Below, in pieces: positions 1-7,614 of a stretch of DNA of 64,000 bases; the first letter of the stretch is position 1, and the number at the start of each line of letters is the position of its first letter. The notes beneath the pieces were generated by a model. The model searched no databases. It had not been told where the DNA came from and saw only the letters and a program-made list of their open reading frames with translations. The DNA comes from JBEDUK01 sp963781595 (lineage in GTDB: Bacteria > Actinomycetota > UBA4738). The stretch covers positions 496,001-560,000 of the forward strand of contig CAWAGG010000006.1 in the NCBI GenBank assembly GCA_963781595.1, in the 5' to 3' direction. Both the position numbers and the translations under genes were made by a program.

Positions 1-65
1 GGCGCGAACGAGGCGCTTCGAGCCGCGCGGAAGCGGTCCACGAGCCGGCTGTCGACCGTGACTTG

Positions 66-92
66 TTAGCAGTCTCGATGATAGAGTGCTAG
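66..92 (+). promoter_or_regulatory. CIRCE operator (HrcA site) upstream of groEL
   Basis: The inverted repeat TTAGCAGTC (66-74), a 9-base spacer and GAGTGCTAG (84-92) matches the CIRCE consensus TTAGCACTC-N9-GAGTGCTAA with two mismatches, including the exact 9-base spacing. It ends 44 bases before the groEL start codon, the normal location. HrcA repression released on heat or protein-folding stress is inferred; hrcA is not in the window. Confidence 0.9.
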
Positions 93-136
93 CAATCGTA
101 GGAGCCGATCCTCAAGGTCGAGAACAAGGAGGCAGC

Positions 137-1762
137 ATGGCACCGAAGATCATCACCTTCGACGAGGACGCACGACGCGCCCTTGAGCGGGGGATGGACA
201 AGCTGGCGAACGCCGTCCGCATCACCCTCGGGCCGAAGGGCCGCAACGTCGTCCTCGAGAAGAAGTGGGGCGCCCCGACGATCACGAACGACGGGGTGTC
301 GATCGCGAAGGAGATCGAGCTGGAGGACCCGGAGGAGAAGATCGGGGCCGAGCTCGTGAAGGAGGTCGCCAAGAAGACCGACGACGTCGCCGGCGACGGC
401 ACCACGACCGCGACGGTGCTCGCCCAGGCCATGGTCAAGCAGGGGTTGCGCAACGTCGCGGCCGGCGCGAACCCGATGTCGCTCAAGCGGGGCATCGAAG
501 CCGGCGTCGAGGCCGCGGTCGGGGAGCTCAAGAAGCAGTCGCGTGACGTGGAGTCGAAGGACGACATCGCGCACGTCGCCGGCATCTCCGCGGCCGACGA
601 CGAGATCGGCGAAGAGATCGCCGAGGCCATGGACAAGGTCGGCAAGGACGGCGTCATCACGGTCGAGGAGTCGAACACGTTCGGCATGGAGCTCGACCTG
701 GTCGAGGGGATGCGGTTCGACAAGGGCTACATCTCGCCGTACTTCATCTCCGACCCCGAGCGGATGGAGGCGGTCCTCGAGGAACCGTACGTCCTGCTGG
801 TGAACTCGAAGATCTCGAGCGTCAAGGACCTCCTGCCCGTGCTCGAGAAGACGATGCAGGCCGGCAAGCCGCTCGTGATCATCGCCGAGGACGTGGACGG
901 CGAGGCGCTCGCGACGCTCGTGGTGAACAAGATCCGCGGCACGTTCAAGTCGGTCGCCGTGAAGGCACCCGGGTTCGGCGACCGCCGCAAGGCGATGCTC
1001 CAGGACATGGCGATCCTCACCGGTGGCCAGGTCATCAGCGAAGAGGTCGGGCTCAAGCTCGAGAACACCACGCTCGACCTGCTCGGCAGCGCCCGCAAGA
1101 TCGTCGTGACGAAGGACGAGACGACCGTCGTCGAGGGCGGCGGCTCCGAGGACGACATCAAGGGCCGCATCAACCAGATCAAGAGCGAGATCGACAAGAC
1201 CGATTCCGACTACGACCGCGAGAAGCTGCAGGAGCGGCTGGCGAAGCTCTCCGGCGGCGTGGCGGTCATCAAGATCGGCGCGGCCACCGAGGTCGAGCTG
1301 AAGGAGAAGAAGCACCGCATCGAGGACGCCGTTCGCACGACCAAGGCGTCCGTCGAGGAGGGCCTCGTGCCCGGCGGCGGCGTCGCGCTGCTGAACGCGC
1401 AGAAGGCGCTCGACAAGCTGGACCTGACCGGCGACGAGGCGACGGGCGCGAGCATCGTGCGCCTGGCGCTCGAGGAGCCGATCAAGCAGATCGCGGCGAA
1501 CGCCGGCCTCGAGGGCGGCGTGGTGGTCGAGAAGGTCCGTTCGCTGAAGGCGGGGCACGGCCTCAACGCGGCGAGCGGCGAGTACATCGACATGTTCAAG
1601 GAAGGCGTCGTGGACGCGACCAAGGTCACACGCTCGGCGTTGCAGAACGCGGCGTCGATCGCGGGGCTGTTCCTGACGACCGAGGCGCTCGTGGCCGACA
1701 AGCCCGAGAAGGCGCCTCCGGCCATGCCCGGCGGTGGCATGGGCGGGGACATGGACTTCTGA
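137..1762 (+). CDS. groEL: 60 kDa chaperonin GroEL
   Basis: ATP-dependent cytosolic chaperonin of 541 residues, the usual family length. The ATP-binding GDGTT lies at residues 86-90, as in E. coli GroEL, and the protein ends in the typical Gly/Met tail (GGGMGGDMDF). The start at 137 is chosen over the upstream in-frame GTG at 86 because AAGGAGG lies at 125-131 and because the GTG falls inside the CIRCE repeat. No groES precedes it, so this is a solitary, CIRCE-controlled groEL of the kind common in Actinobacteria, where a second copy sits with groES elsewhere. A GroES-like gene does occur 6 kb away but in a fatty-acid operon. A strong hairpin follows the gene. Confidence 0.98.
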   Translation: MAPKIITFDEDARRALERGMDKLANAVRITLGPKGRNVVLEKKWGAPTITNDGVSIAKEIELEDPEEKIGAELVKEVAKKTDDVAGDGTTTATVLAQAMVKQGLRNVAAGANPMSLKRGIEAGVEAAVGELKKQSRDVESKDDIAHVAGISAADDEIGEEIAEAMDKVGKDGVITVEESNTFGMELDLVEGMRFDKGYISPYFISDPERMEAVLEEPYVLLVNSKISSVKDLLPVLEKTMQAGKPLVIIAEDVDGEALATLVVNKIRGTFKSVAVKAPGFGDRRKAMLQDMAILTGGQVISEEVGLKLENTTLDLLGSARKIVVTKDETTVVEGGGSEDDIKGRINQIKSEIDKTDSDYDREKLQERLAKLSGGVAVIKIGAATEVELKEKKHRIEDAVRTTKASVEEGLVPGGGVALLNAQKALDKLDLTGDEATGASIVRLALEEPIKQIAANAGLEGGVVVEKVRSLKAGHGLNAASGEYIDMFKEGVVDATKVTRSALQNAASIAGLFLTTEALVADKPEKAPPAMPGGGMGGDMDF

Positions 1763-1802
1763 CCCATCCGCGAACGTCGGAACGTCCGAAGCGAAGCTCG
1801 AC

Positions 1803-1838
1803 GAGAGGGGCTCCCCCGGGAAGGGGGGGCCACCTCTC
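1803..1838. terminator. Hairpin between convergent groEL and NlpC/P60 genes
   Basis: GAGAGG plus GGCTCCCCC (1803-1817) pairs with GGGGGGGCC plus CCTCTC (1823-1838), giving about 15 base pairs with one bulged A and one G-U pair around a GGGAA loop. There is no T tract, so intrinsic termination is inferred from position between two convergent genes. Confidence 0.5.
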
Positions 1839-1867
1839 CGTTCGTGGAGGGCGAGGAGTGTCGGCCG

Positions 1868-2419
1868 CTATCGGCCGGGCCGCGCGATGCCGGCCAGGTA
1901 GCGCCAGTACACGGGCTCGATGCGGACCGTGAGCCCGGTGTGCGGGGCGTGGATCATCCTCGCGCCGCCCAGGTAGATCGCCACGTGGTCCTGCGGCTCG
2001 CGGAAGTACAGGACGTCGCCGGGACGCAGATCGGCCCGCGAGACGTGCGGGAGCGCGAGGTAGATGTCCGTCGAGTTGTGCGGCAGCCGGACGCCGGCGC
2101 GCCCCCACGCCCACATCACGAGGCCCGAGCAGTCGAACCCATGGCCCGGCCGTGCCGAGGCGTACACGTACGGGACACCGATCTGCGACCTCGCCGCCGC
2201 GATCGCGACGTGCGCTCTGTGCTCCCGGTGCTCGATGCGGGCGAGCCTCACCTGGAGCTGGTACATGCGCACCGAGGCGGGGCTCGTGTCGCTCCCGGCG
2301 GGGCCGAGCTGCGACGCGGAAGCAGCCCCCACGGCCGTCGCTACGAGGATCGCCGTCAGGGTTGAAAGGACGAACATCCGTGTAGTCCAGCTGTTGGTCC
2401 CCGCCAGCACGCGCGTCAT
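1868..2419 (-). CDS. Secreted NlpC/P60 family peptidoglycan hydrolase (small)
   Basis: Predicted cell-wall endopeptidase that cleaves stem peptides outside the membrane. A signal peptide or anchor spans about residues 14-36 (hydrophobic run ending ASAS). The catalytic domain covers about 75-183: Cys97 in FDCSGL, His145 in DHVAIYL and a third polar residue near His157/His160. The ATG at 2419 is preferred over the TTG at 2452 because CTGGAGG lies just upstream of it. It is the first of three NlpC/P60 genes within 5 kb, all on the minus strand and each with a different N-terminal architecture. The substrate bond cannot be told from sequence. Confidence 0.9.
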   Translation of the reverse strand: MTRVLAGTNSWTTRMFVLSTLTAILVATAVGAASASQLGPAGSDTSPASVRMYQLQVRLARIEHREHRAHVAIAAARSQIGVPYVYASARPGHGFDCSGLVMWAWGRAGVRLPHNSTDIYLALPHVSRADLRPGDVLYFREPQDHVAIYLGGARMIHAPHTGLTVRIEPVYWRYLAGIARPGR

Positions 2420-2485
2420 CCAGCCTCCAGGTTTGATAGGTTCGTCGGACAAACGAAAGGACCGCCAACTGGCGATCCGCGTCGA

Positions 2486-2515
2486 AGTATGTCAGTTCTA
2501 TCGGCAAAGCGTCAA
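2486..2515 (-). promoter_or_regulatory. Candidate promoter for the small NlpC/P60 gene
   Basis: On the minus strand TTGACG (2510-2515) and CATACT (2486-2491) are 18 bases apart, a sigma-70-like pair about 65 bases upstream of the chosen start. No known riboswitch sequence was recognised in the leader. Confidence 0.4.
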
Positions 2516-2559
2516 CGGGTCTGAACCCAGATGCACCCGATGGCGATCGGGATCGTGGA

Positions 2560-2577
2560 CCCGGCCGAAAGGCCGGG
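2560..2577. repeat. Perfect inverted repeat with GAAA loop in the divergent promoter region
   Basis: CCCGGCC-GAAA-GGCCGGG, seven base pairs closing a GNRA-type tetraloop, lies between the divergent NlpC and tatB-like genes. A second small hairpin (CCCGAT-GGCG-ATCGGG, 2536-2551) sits next to it. Both lie upstream of the inferred start points of either gene, so they may be DNA operators rather than RNA structures. Function unknown. Confidence 0.5.
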
Positions 2578-2600
2578 CTGCCTATCGTCGGCAGCCGTTC

Positions 2601-2606
2601 TATGAT
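2601..2606 (+). promoter_or_regulatory. Candidate -10 box of the tat genes
   Basis: TATGAT lies 28 bases before the ATG of the first tat gene, leaving a short leader that contains the GGGAGG ribosome binding site (2620-2625). No convincing -35 box is visible. Confidence 0.4.
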
Positions 2607-2634
2607 GGGGCTCGACAGCGGGAGGTCCAAGCGC

Positions 2635-3135
2635 ATGTTCAATATCGGCCCAGAGGAACTCATACTCTTGTTGGTGATCGCCCTGATCTTCCTCGGGCCG
2701 GCGAAGCTCCCCGAGGTGGCGCGCCAGATCGGCAAGGGCCTGAGGGAGTTCAGGAGCCTCTCGAGCCGAGCGAAGGACGAGCTATTCGAGAACGTGTCCC
2801 TCGATACACCGGCGGACACGGGACCCGACTCCAACGGTTCGTCGCCCGGAGCGTCGAACGGCAAGGTGAAGGACGCGAAGGGAGCCAAGAAGGTGAAGAA
2901 GAGCGGCGCCGCGGCCGAGGGCGACTCGGCGGCCACGCCGAGACCGGACGGCCCGGAGGCCTCGAGCGCGGATGATGGTGAGGCTGCCGACGCGGTGGAC
3001 CCGATGGACGCCGCGGGCGTCGTGCCCGAGGCGGCCGGCGCGTCGAGCGGCTCCGAGGTGACGGGCTCTACCGCGCCGCTCGACGGTGACCCGCACCTCC
3101 CCGCAGACACCGATCCGGTCGAACGATCGGGATAG
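2635..3135 (+). CDS. tatB: Twin-arginine translocase subunit, TatB-like
   Basis: Membrane component of the Tat pathway that exports folded proteins. The N-terminus MFNIGPEELILLL carries the conserved Glu at position 8. One transmembrane helix (about 6-21) is followed by the FLGPAKLPEVARQ hinge and an amphipathic helix to about residue 45. The remaining 120 residues are a low-complexity Lys/Ala/Gly/Asp-rich tail, longer than usual for TatA and more TatB-like. ATG 2635 is chosen because GGGAGG precedes it by nine bases; an upstream ATG lacks this. The second tat gene follows within 13 bases. TatA and TatB are hard to separate in Actinobacteria, so the subtype is moderately sure. Confidence 0.82.
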   Translation: MFNIGPEELILLLVIALIFLGPAKLPEVARQIGKGLREFRSLSSRAKDELFENVSLDTPADTGPDSNGSSPGASNGKVKDAKGAKKVKKSGAAAEGDSAATPRPDGPEASSADDGEAADAVDPMDAAGVVPEAAGASSGSEVTGSTAPLDGDPHLPADTDPVERSG

Positions 3136-3148
3136 GAAGGAGTTCGTC

Positions 3149-3457
3149 GTGCTTGCATTCGCTGGCCCAGAGACCATCACGATCGTCCTGCTGGTGGCGC
3201 TCGTCGTCTTCGGTGGTTCGAAGATCCCCGAGCTCGCTCGTTCGCTCGGCAAGGCCAAGGGAGAGTTCCAGAAGGGGCTGTCGGAAGAGGAGCAAGCCAA
3301 GGAGGCGGCCGCGGCCACGCCTGCTCCTGTCGCCCCGGACGCTTCTGCCGGCCCCGCCGCTGCGGCGCCGCCGGCCGCTCCCACGGAGGCTTCGGTCGCT
3401 CCCGTGACACCGGTTCAGCAGGCCGTTCCGGCCGACATGCCCGACCAGAAGGCCTGA
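3149..3457 (+). CDS. tatA: Sec-independent protein translocase TatA
   Basis: A 102-residue Tat pore subunit. A single helix (about 6-22) leads into VVFGGSKIPELARSLGKAK, a near-textbook TatA FG-hinge and amphipathic helix, then an Ala/Pro-rich cytoplasmic tail. The start is the GTG at 3149, six bases after GGAAGGAG (3135-3142); the longer in-frame extension to 3086 would run back into the tatB-like gene. It is co-transcribed with that gene. TatC is not in the window. The roughly 255 bases that follow, up to 3712, hold no gene I can support. Confidence 0.92.
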   Translation: MLAFAGPETITIVLLVALVVFGGSKIPELARSLGKAKGEFQKGLSEEEQAKEAAAATPAPVAPDASAGPAAAAPPAAPTEASVAPVTPVQQAVPADMPDQKA

Positions 3458-3712
3458 GCGGCTCGCACATAGCCGGCTGACGTCCGCACGCCCCTCGAGC
3501 CCGGCGGCCCGGACCGGCGCCGCCTCTCACGTGCGCTCGCGGATCTCACATGGACGTGCGTTCGCTCGCGATCGACGGATCGGGTACGCCCGCACGCGTG
3601 GTCCGTGTGCGCACGGAAGCGCGTTCAGGTCACGCAGGTGCGGGTGGCACTCGGGCCCGGTCGACCCGGACAACGTTCGTAGGTCGTCGGTCCCTACGGT
3701 GACCCCGGGTTC

Positions 3713-4876
3713 CTACGGTCGCCCGGCTCCGACGAAATACTGCCAGTAGATCGTCGCCACGTGCGCCACCGTGCCAGGATGTGACTCCTCGATCATCTGG
3801 TTCCCGCCGACGTAGATCGCCACATGGTGGATCGGGGTGTAGAAGAACAACAGGTCGCCGGGCTTGATGTCGGACCTCGACACGTGCGGGATCACGCCGT
3901 ACTGGGCGGCCGAGGAGTGCGGGAGCGAGACGCCGGCCTGGCCCCACGACCACATCGTCAGCCCGGAGCAGTCCATCCCGACGTGCGGCTCGGCCATGCC
4001 CCAGACGTACGGGGTTCCCAGCACCGAGTACGCGGCCTGCACGGCTATCTGCGCTTTGCTGTCCGGAGGGGGTGGGGGCGGAGGAGGAGGGGGAGGGGGA
4101 GGAGGCGGGCTGCCACCACCACCACCACCACCACCGCCGCCACCGCCACCGGAGCCGCCGCCGTCACCTCCGCCAGAGCCACCTCCGGATCCGCCGCCGG
4201 AGCCACCGGATCCGCCGTTGCCCGTTCCCGCCGGCGGCTGGCTTGCCTGGAGCGCCCGCTCGAAGGCCTGCCGATCGAGCTCCTTCTTGAGCTGCGAGAT
4301 CAGGCCCTGCTGCTCGGAGATGCCCGCCTGGATCGAGGACCGGGCCTGCAGGAGCGATTGCACCTGGTGCTGCTTGGCGTCGACCGCGGCCGCGAGCTGC
4401 TTGGCCGCCGCTCGGTACCGCTGTTCCGCGACCTGCGCCTTCGCGGCCAGGTCGGCGTCCTGCTGCGCGATGTTCCCGAGGAACTCGACGCGGTCCGACA
4501 GTTGATTCAGGGACTGAGCGCCGAGGACCGCGGCGAGCTGCGAACCGCTGCTCTCGTACGCCGCGACGGCGCGGGAGGTGAGGTCCGAACGGGCGGCTGT
4601 CAGATCGTCGCGCGCGGACGCGGCATCCGCCTGCGCCTCAGCCTCGCTCTTGCGCGCGGCGGCGAGGGCGATCCGAGCCTGGTCGTACTGCTCGACCATG
4701 AGGTCGAGCCGACCGTTCAGCTGCGCGAGCTTCGCCTGGGCATTGATCAGATCCTGATGCGACACGGCGGCGCGCGAAACGCCGACGCCGAACAACGGTA
4801 TGGAGGAAACGATGAAGGCGACGAGAAGCGTTCCGACTCGTCCGCGCGGTGTCCTCTGCCTCTGCGTGGTCCGCAA
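3713..4876 (-). CDS. Secreted coiled-coil NlpC/P60 peptidoglycan endopeptidase (RipA/PcsB-like)
   Basis: 387 residues: a signal peptide (about 1-36), a long Ala/Gln-rich coiled coil (about 38-210), a Gly/Ser-rich stretch followed by about fifteen consecutive prolines (about 215-275), and a C-terminal NlpC/P60 domain. Catalytic residues are Cys303 (DCSGLTMW), His351 (HHVAIYVGG) and probably His366. Coiled coil plus NlpC/P60 is the layout of division-associated hydrolases such as RipA and PcsB, where the coiled coil regulates or localises the enzyme; that role is inference here. The start is TTG at 4876, preceded by GGGAGG. A good promoter lies at 4948-4976. The homopolymer linker should be length-variable between strains. 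Confidence 0.9.
   Translation of the reverse strand: MRTTQRQRTPRGRVGTLLVAFIVSSIPLFGVGVSRAAVSHQDLINAQAKLAQLNGRLDLMVEQYDQARIALAAARKSEAEAQADAASARDDLTAARSDLTSRAVAAYESSGSQLAAVLGAQSLNQLSDRVEFLGNIAQQDADLAAKAQVAEQRYRAAAKQLAAAVDAKQHQVQSLLQARSSIQAGISEQQGLISQLKKELDRQAFERALQASQPPAGTGNGGSGGSGGGSGGGSGGGDGGGSGGGGGGGGGGGGGSPPPPPPPPPPPPPPPDSKAQIAVQAAYSVLGTPYVWGMAEPHVGMDCSGLTMWSWGQAGVSLPHSSAAQYGVIPHVSRSDIKPGDLLFFYTPIHHVAIYVGGNQMIEESHPGTVAHVATIYWQYFVGAGRP
4065..4218. repeat. Low-complexity G-rich/CCACCA tract encoding a Gly/Ser-polyPro linker
   Basis: On the plus strand the tract is a run of GGN triplets (4065-4110) followed by CCACCN triplets (4112-4150) and mixed Gly/Ser codons. It lies entirely inside the coiled-coil NlpC/P60 gene and encodes polyproline and polyglycine on the minus strand. 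It could slip during replication or form a quadruplex on the plus strand. Confidence 0.85.
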
Positions 4877-4947
4877 GCAGTACCTCCCGCGGTGGGCGAC
4901 ATGTGATTTTCAAAACGAAACGGACCGCTCTCGCAGCCCGGAACCTG

Positions 4948-4976
4948 ACCCTACGGGACCCGCCACATGATGTCAA
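4948..4976 (-). promoter_or_regulatory. Sigma-70-type promoter for the coiled-coil NlpC/P60 gene
   Basis: On the minus strand a perfect TTGACA (-35, 4971-4976) is separated by 17 bases from TAGGGT (-10, 4948-4953). It points at the NlpC/P60 gene starting at 4876, leaving a leader of about 65 bases. Confidence 0.7.
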
Positions 4977-4988
4977 ACTGTCGGCGCG

Positions 4989-5357
4989 GTGACGAAGAAG
5001 CGGATCCTGTTCGTCGACCATCGACCTGAGCACCTGCAGCAGCCGGCGCTCCGGCTCCAGCTCGAGGGCTACGAGGTGGAGGCGGCCGAGAGCGGGGAGG
5101 CGGGCCTGGAGGCTCTCCGCGACCGGGCGTTCGATCTGCTGATCCTCGACGCCGAACTCCCTGAAGAAGATGGGTGGGGGGTGCTCCGCGCGGTCCGCGC
5201 GGACGCGTCCCTGGCCGCGTTGAAGGTCATCGTGCTCATGGCCGGGAAGGGTGAGACCGGCATGCTGGTGCTGGTTCCCGTCGATGCCGAACTCCGCCGG
5301 CCGTTCAGCATCGGCGCGCTCCTCGAGGCCGTCCGCAAGGTGGTCGGGCCGGCGTAG
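4989..5357 (+). CDS. Stand-alone receiver-domain protein with degenerate phosphorylation site
   Basis: 122 residues with the alternating strand/helix pattern of a CheY-like receiver and no output domain. The phospho-acceptor Asp is present (LLILDAELPEEDGW, about residue 55), but other catalytic positions are altered. The acidic pair after strand 1 is Asp-His (FVDHRPEH). The Ser/Thr after strand 4 is Ala (VLMAG). The conserved Lys before the strand-5 Pro appears as Arg (RRPF). This suggests a pseudo-receiver working by protein contact or weak phosphorylation, which is an inference. The start is GTG at 4989, divergent from the NlpC/P60 promoter. No histidine kinase lies nearby. Confidence 0.8.
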   Translation: MTKKRILFVDHRPEHLQQPALRLQLEGYEVEAAESGEAGLEALRDRAFDLLILDAELPEEDGWGVLRAVRADASLAALKVIVLMAGKGETGMLVLVPVDAELRRPFSIGALLEAVRKVVGPA

Positions 5358-5386
5358 CGGTCGCCGCCGGGTGCGGAAGCGACCGC
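5357..5386. terminator. Hairpin between convergent receiver and SLH-NlpC genes
   Basis: GCGGTCGC (5357-5364) and GCGACCGC (5379-5386) are perfect 8-base arms around a 14-base loop, starting inside the stop codon of the receiver gene. There is no T tract; a bidirectional terminator role is inferred from position. Confidence 0.45.
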
Positions 5387-5484
5387 ACGTCGCGGGCGCG
5401 CGGCCCTCGAGAGGATCGGTTGGCTTTTCGTATGGATCGTGTCGATCGCGCCGACGCGGCAGGTCGGAGCCGATCGCTGGTCGG

Positions 5485-6747
5485 TTACCCGCGATCGCCC
5501 TCGAGGAGCGATGCCTTCGTTGCCACGTAGGGCTCCAAACCGTGCGGCACGTCGTGTTGCTGCGCGCCGATGAGCCTTCGCCCGTAGACGAACTTGTCGT
5601 AGTACCAGGAGCCCTTGTCGGTGCGGTCCAGCGTCACGCCGTCGTTGCTGCTCGTGGAGCCGATCTCCCAGCCGTTCCCGAGGTAGAGCGCGACGTGGTC
5701 CACGTCCTGCCACTTCTTGCCGCCGTTCGACGCGAAGAACATGAGGTCCCCGGGTTGCAGGTCGGCGAACGCGATCTGGTTCGTCGTGTACTGCGCCATC
5801 ACCGAGGACGAACGCTGCGGCAACGACCAGCCCGCGTACGAGTGGAACTGGGCCGCGTTGTACCCGCTCTCGTACTTCTTCATCACCCACCAGACGAACC
5901 CGGAGCAGTCGAACCCGCCCTTCGGCTGGTACCCGCAGCAGTAGCCCGGCGGCGACTCCTTGTTCCACTCGCCGCCGTAGATGTACGGGTACCCGACCTC
6001 GCGGAACCCGTACCAGGTGATGAGCCGCTGGGACTGCTGGTTCGGGTCGTTCGGATCGAGCGTGGGGAGTTCGACGTCCGTGTACACCTGCGCGTGCGAG
6101 AGTTGCCACGAGGGCATCTGCGACGTCGTCCACCAGATGGTGTAGGCGACCTCGTCGCGCTTGATCAGGTCGGTCGCTTCGATGTCCATGCTCTCGTCCG
6201 AGTGGTTGAGATGGAGCGACAGCGCGCGACCCAGCTGGAGGTACGGGAGATCCGCTGGCACGGCGTACTTGCGGCCGTTCGCCTGGTGGATCTTCTGCAG
6301 GCCCGCGACCGGGCCGGAGAGGTCGAGGGCCAGGACGACCGCCCGGTCGAAGCCCGACACCTTGATGGCGCCGTTCGGCGCGAAGTTCCCGGTCTTGTAC
6401 AGCGGCATCCAGGCGAGCTTGACCGCAACGTTGATGTAGGGCCAGAAGGGATCGGTCCGCGGGACGTCCTTGATCTTGATGTGGCGGTCCGTGGGCTCGG
6501 TCGGCGCGTAGATCGTCACCAGCGTCCGAGCGAGGTACTTGCGCAGCTCCTGTGCCGTGGGCTTGAACGTCTGTGTCCCGTAGTCCTGCATCCACGTGTG
6601 GGTCACGGCGACGTACTGGATCGCCTTGTTGTCCCAGTAGTTCGGCGGGACGTCCGTGAAGGCGAACGCCGGTTCGGCCGTGAACACGGTGAGGCCGCCC
6701 GCGACCAGCGCGCAGGCGATGACGGTTCGACGGAGTCGCCGTCTCAT
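5485..6747 (-). CDS. Secreted NlpC/P60 hydrolase with N-terminal SLH-like repeats
   Basis: 420 residues: signal peptide (about 1-27, ending AFA), then a 200-residue region opening with FTDVPPNYWDNKAIQYV, typical of S-layer-homology repeats that bind secondary wall polymers, then a C-terminal NlpC/P60 domain. Catalytic Cys lies in FDCSGFVWW and His in DVDHVALYLG. ATG 6747 is chosen because GAAGGG precedes it and a clean signal peptide follows; an upstream in-frame start at 6876 would add 43 Arg/Ala-rich residues ahead of the signal. It is the third NlpC/P60 gene in the cluster. A likely role is wall-anchored peptidoglycan remodelling. Confidence 0.88.
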   Translation of the reverse strand: MRRRLRRTVIACALVAGGLTVFTAEPAFAFTDVPPNYWDNKAIQYVAVTHTWMQDYGTQTFKPTAQELRKYLARTLVTIYAPTEPTDRHIKIKDVPRTDPFWPYINVAVKLAWMPLYKTGNFAPNGAIKVSGFDRAVVLALDLSGPVAGLQKIHQANGRKYAVPADLPYLQLGRALSLHLNHSDESMDIEATDLIKRDEVAYTIWWTTSQMPSWQLSHAQVYTDVELPTLDPNDPNQQSQRLITWYGFREVGYPYIYGGEWNKESPPGYCCGYQPKGGFDCSGFVWWVMKKYESGYNAAQFHSYAGWSLPQRSSSVMAQYTTNQIAFADLQPGDLMFFASNGGKKWQDVDHVALYLGNGWEIGSTSSNDGVTLDRTDKGSWYYDKFVYGRRLIGAQQHDVPHGLEPYVATKASLLEGDRG

Positions 6748-6887
6748 ACGTGTCCCTTCGGCCGAGCGAGGGTGGAACTTAAGTGAAGCACGCGGGCGCT
6801 CGCCGACGCGCGGCGCGCCCAGCCACCCGGCCCGGGTGGCGGCCCGGAGTGTCGCTCCTGCGGAAGATCGAAGCAAGCATCTCCGCG

Positions 6888-6893
6888 TAGCAT
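6888..6893 (+). promoter_or_regulatory. -10 box of a leaderless transcript
   Basis: TAGCAT lies 8 bases before the GTG at 6902, with no ribosome binding site between, the same arrangement seen at many starts in this window. Confidence 0.55.
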
Positions 6894-6901
6894 CCGATGC
6901 C

Positions 6902-7096
6902 GTGTTCGTCTGGCGCTACTTCAGCGTGACCGAGGCGACCGGCCAGACGTCGGAGCCCTTGATCGATCGCGCCGCCGCCGAGGCGTGGCTGGCCGCGAAC
7001 TGGGAGGACCTGAGCGACCGGGGGATCGAGGAGGTGGAGCTCACCGACCGGACGACCGGCGAGGTCGTGTATCGGATGACGTTGGCCGCAGGCTGA
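6902..7096 (+). CDS. Small conserved-looking protein of unknown function (64 aa)
   Basis: A short acidic protein beginning MFVWRYFSVTEATGQ and ending with a strand-like VELTDRTTGEVVYRMTL. Codon use is typical of the region. No family was recognised. The start is the GTG at 6902 because TAGCAT lies 8 bases upstream and no ribosome binding site is visible; the open frame extends further upstream but overlaps the divergent SLH-NlpC gene. It stands alone between a minus-strand hydrolase and the minus-strand GroES-like gene. Confidence 0.55.
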   Translation: MFVWRYFSVTEATGQTSEPLIDRAAAEAWLAANWEDLSDRGIEEVELTDRTTGEVVYRMTLAAG

Positions 7097-7158
7097 GCAC
7101 GACCCGGCTGGGCGTGGACCGAGCCGCGGCCCGGCGAGACCGGCTCCGCGCGGGCCGG

Positions 7159-7614
7159 CTACAGGTACTGGCCGGCGTGCCGGTCCACGCGTTCGGAGGC
7201 GACCGCCTGGACGTCACGTTCGCGCAGCAGGAGGAACGTGTCGCCGTCGACCTCGACCTCGAGGCCGGACTGGGGGATGAACAGCACCAGATCGCCGGTC
7301 CGCACGCCGCGTGTCTCGGGCCCGGTCAGCACGACGTCGGACCAGATGCATCGCCGATGCGTGGAGGCGGCGGTCGCCGGGATGAGCAGGCCGCCCTTCG
7401 ACGTCCGCTCCCGATCCTCAGGCATGCGGACCATCAGGCGGTCGCCGGTCAGCCGCAGCTTGTCGAGACCGTCCGGGCTCGGCCCCGTACCGGTCCCGGG
7501 CTGGTCCTCGGCCGCGGCCTTCGTCCGGGTCCGGCGCGAGGGCGTCTTGATCTCGCCGTTCGACGACTTCCGTGCGGCGTCCCGTTCGCCAGCGGCCTTC
7601 CGCGGCGCGGTCAT
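7159..7614 (-). CDS. GroES-like (Cpn10) protein with basic N-terminal extension
   Basis: 151 residues. The C-terminal 90 match the co-chaperonin fold: DKLRLTGDRLMVRMPEDRE, then a mobile-loop-like segment (RTSKGGLLIPATA), then GVRTGDLVLFIPQSGLEVEV and a final LLLRERDVQAV strand. The first 60 residues are a Lys/Arg/Thr-rich, probably disordered extension absent from ordinary GroES. It is the last gene of a three-gene operon with two acyl-CoA dehydrogenases, overlapping the upstream one by ATGA (7611-7614), so translation is probably coupled. Whether it caps GroEL or has another role is unknown. Confidence 0.8.
   Translation of the reverse strand: MTAPRKAAGERDAARKSSNGEIKTPSRRTRTKAAAEDQPGTGTGPSPDGLDKLRLTGDRLMVRMPEDRERTSKGGLLIPATAASTHRRCIWSDVVLTGPETRGVRTGDLVLFIPQSGLEVEVDGDTFLLLRERDVQAVASERVDRHAGQYL

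Noticed and set aside
89..1558. 489-codon open frame antisense to groEL
   Set aside because: High-GC shadow frame with Arg/Leu/Asp bias, no family motif, opposite a clear groEL.
2420..2634. c-di-AMP (ydaO-type) riboswitch before the NlpC/P60 gene
   Set aside because: Such riboswitches often precede actinobacterial NlpC/P60 genes, but the conserved ydaO segments were not found on the minus strand and the hairpins lie upstream of the likely transcription start.
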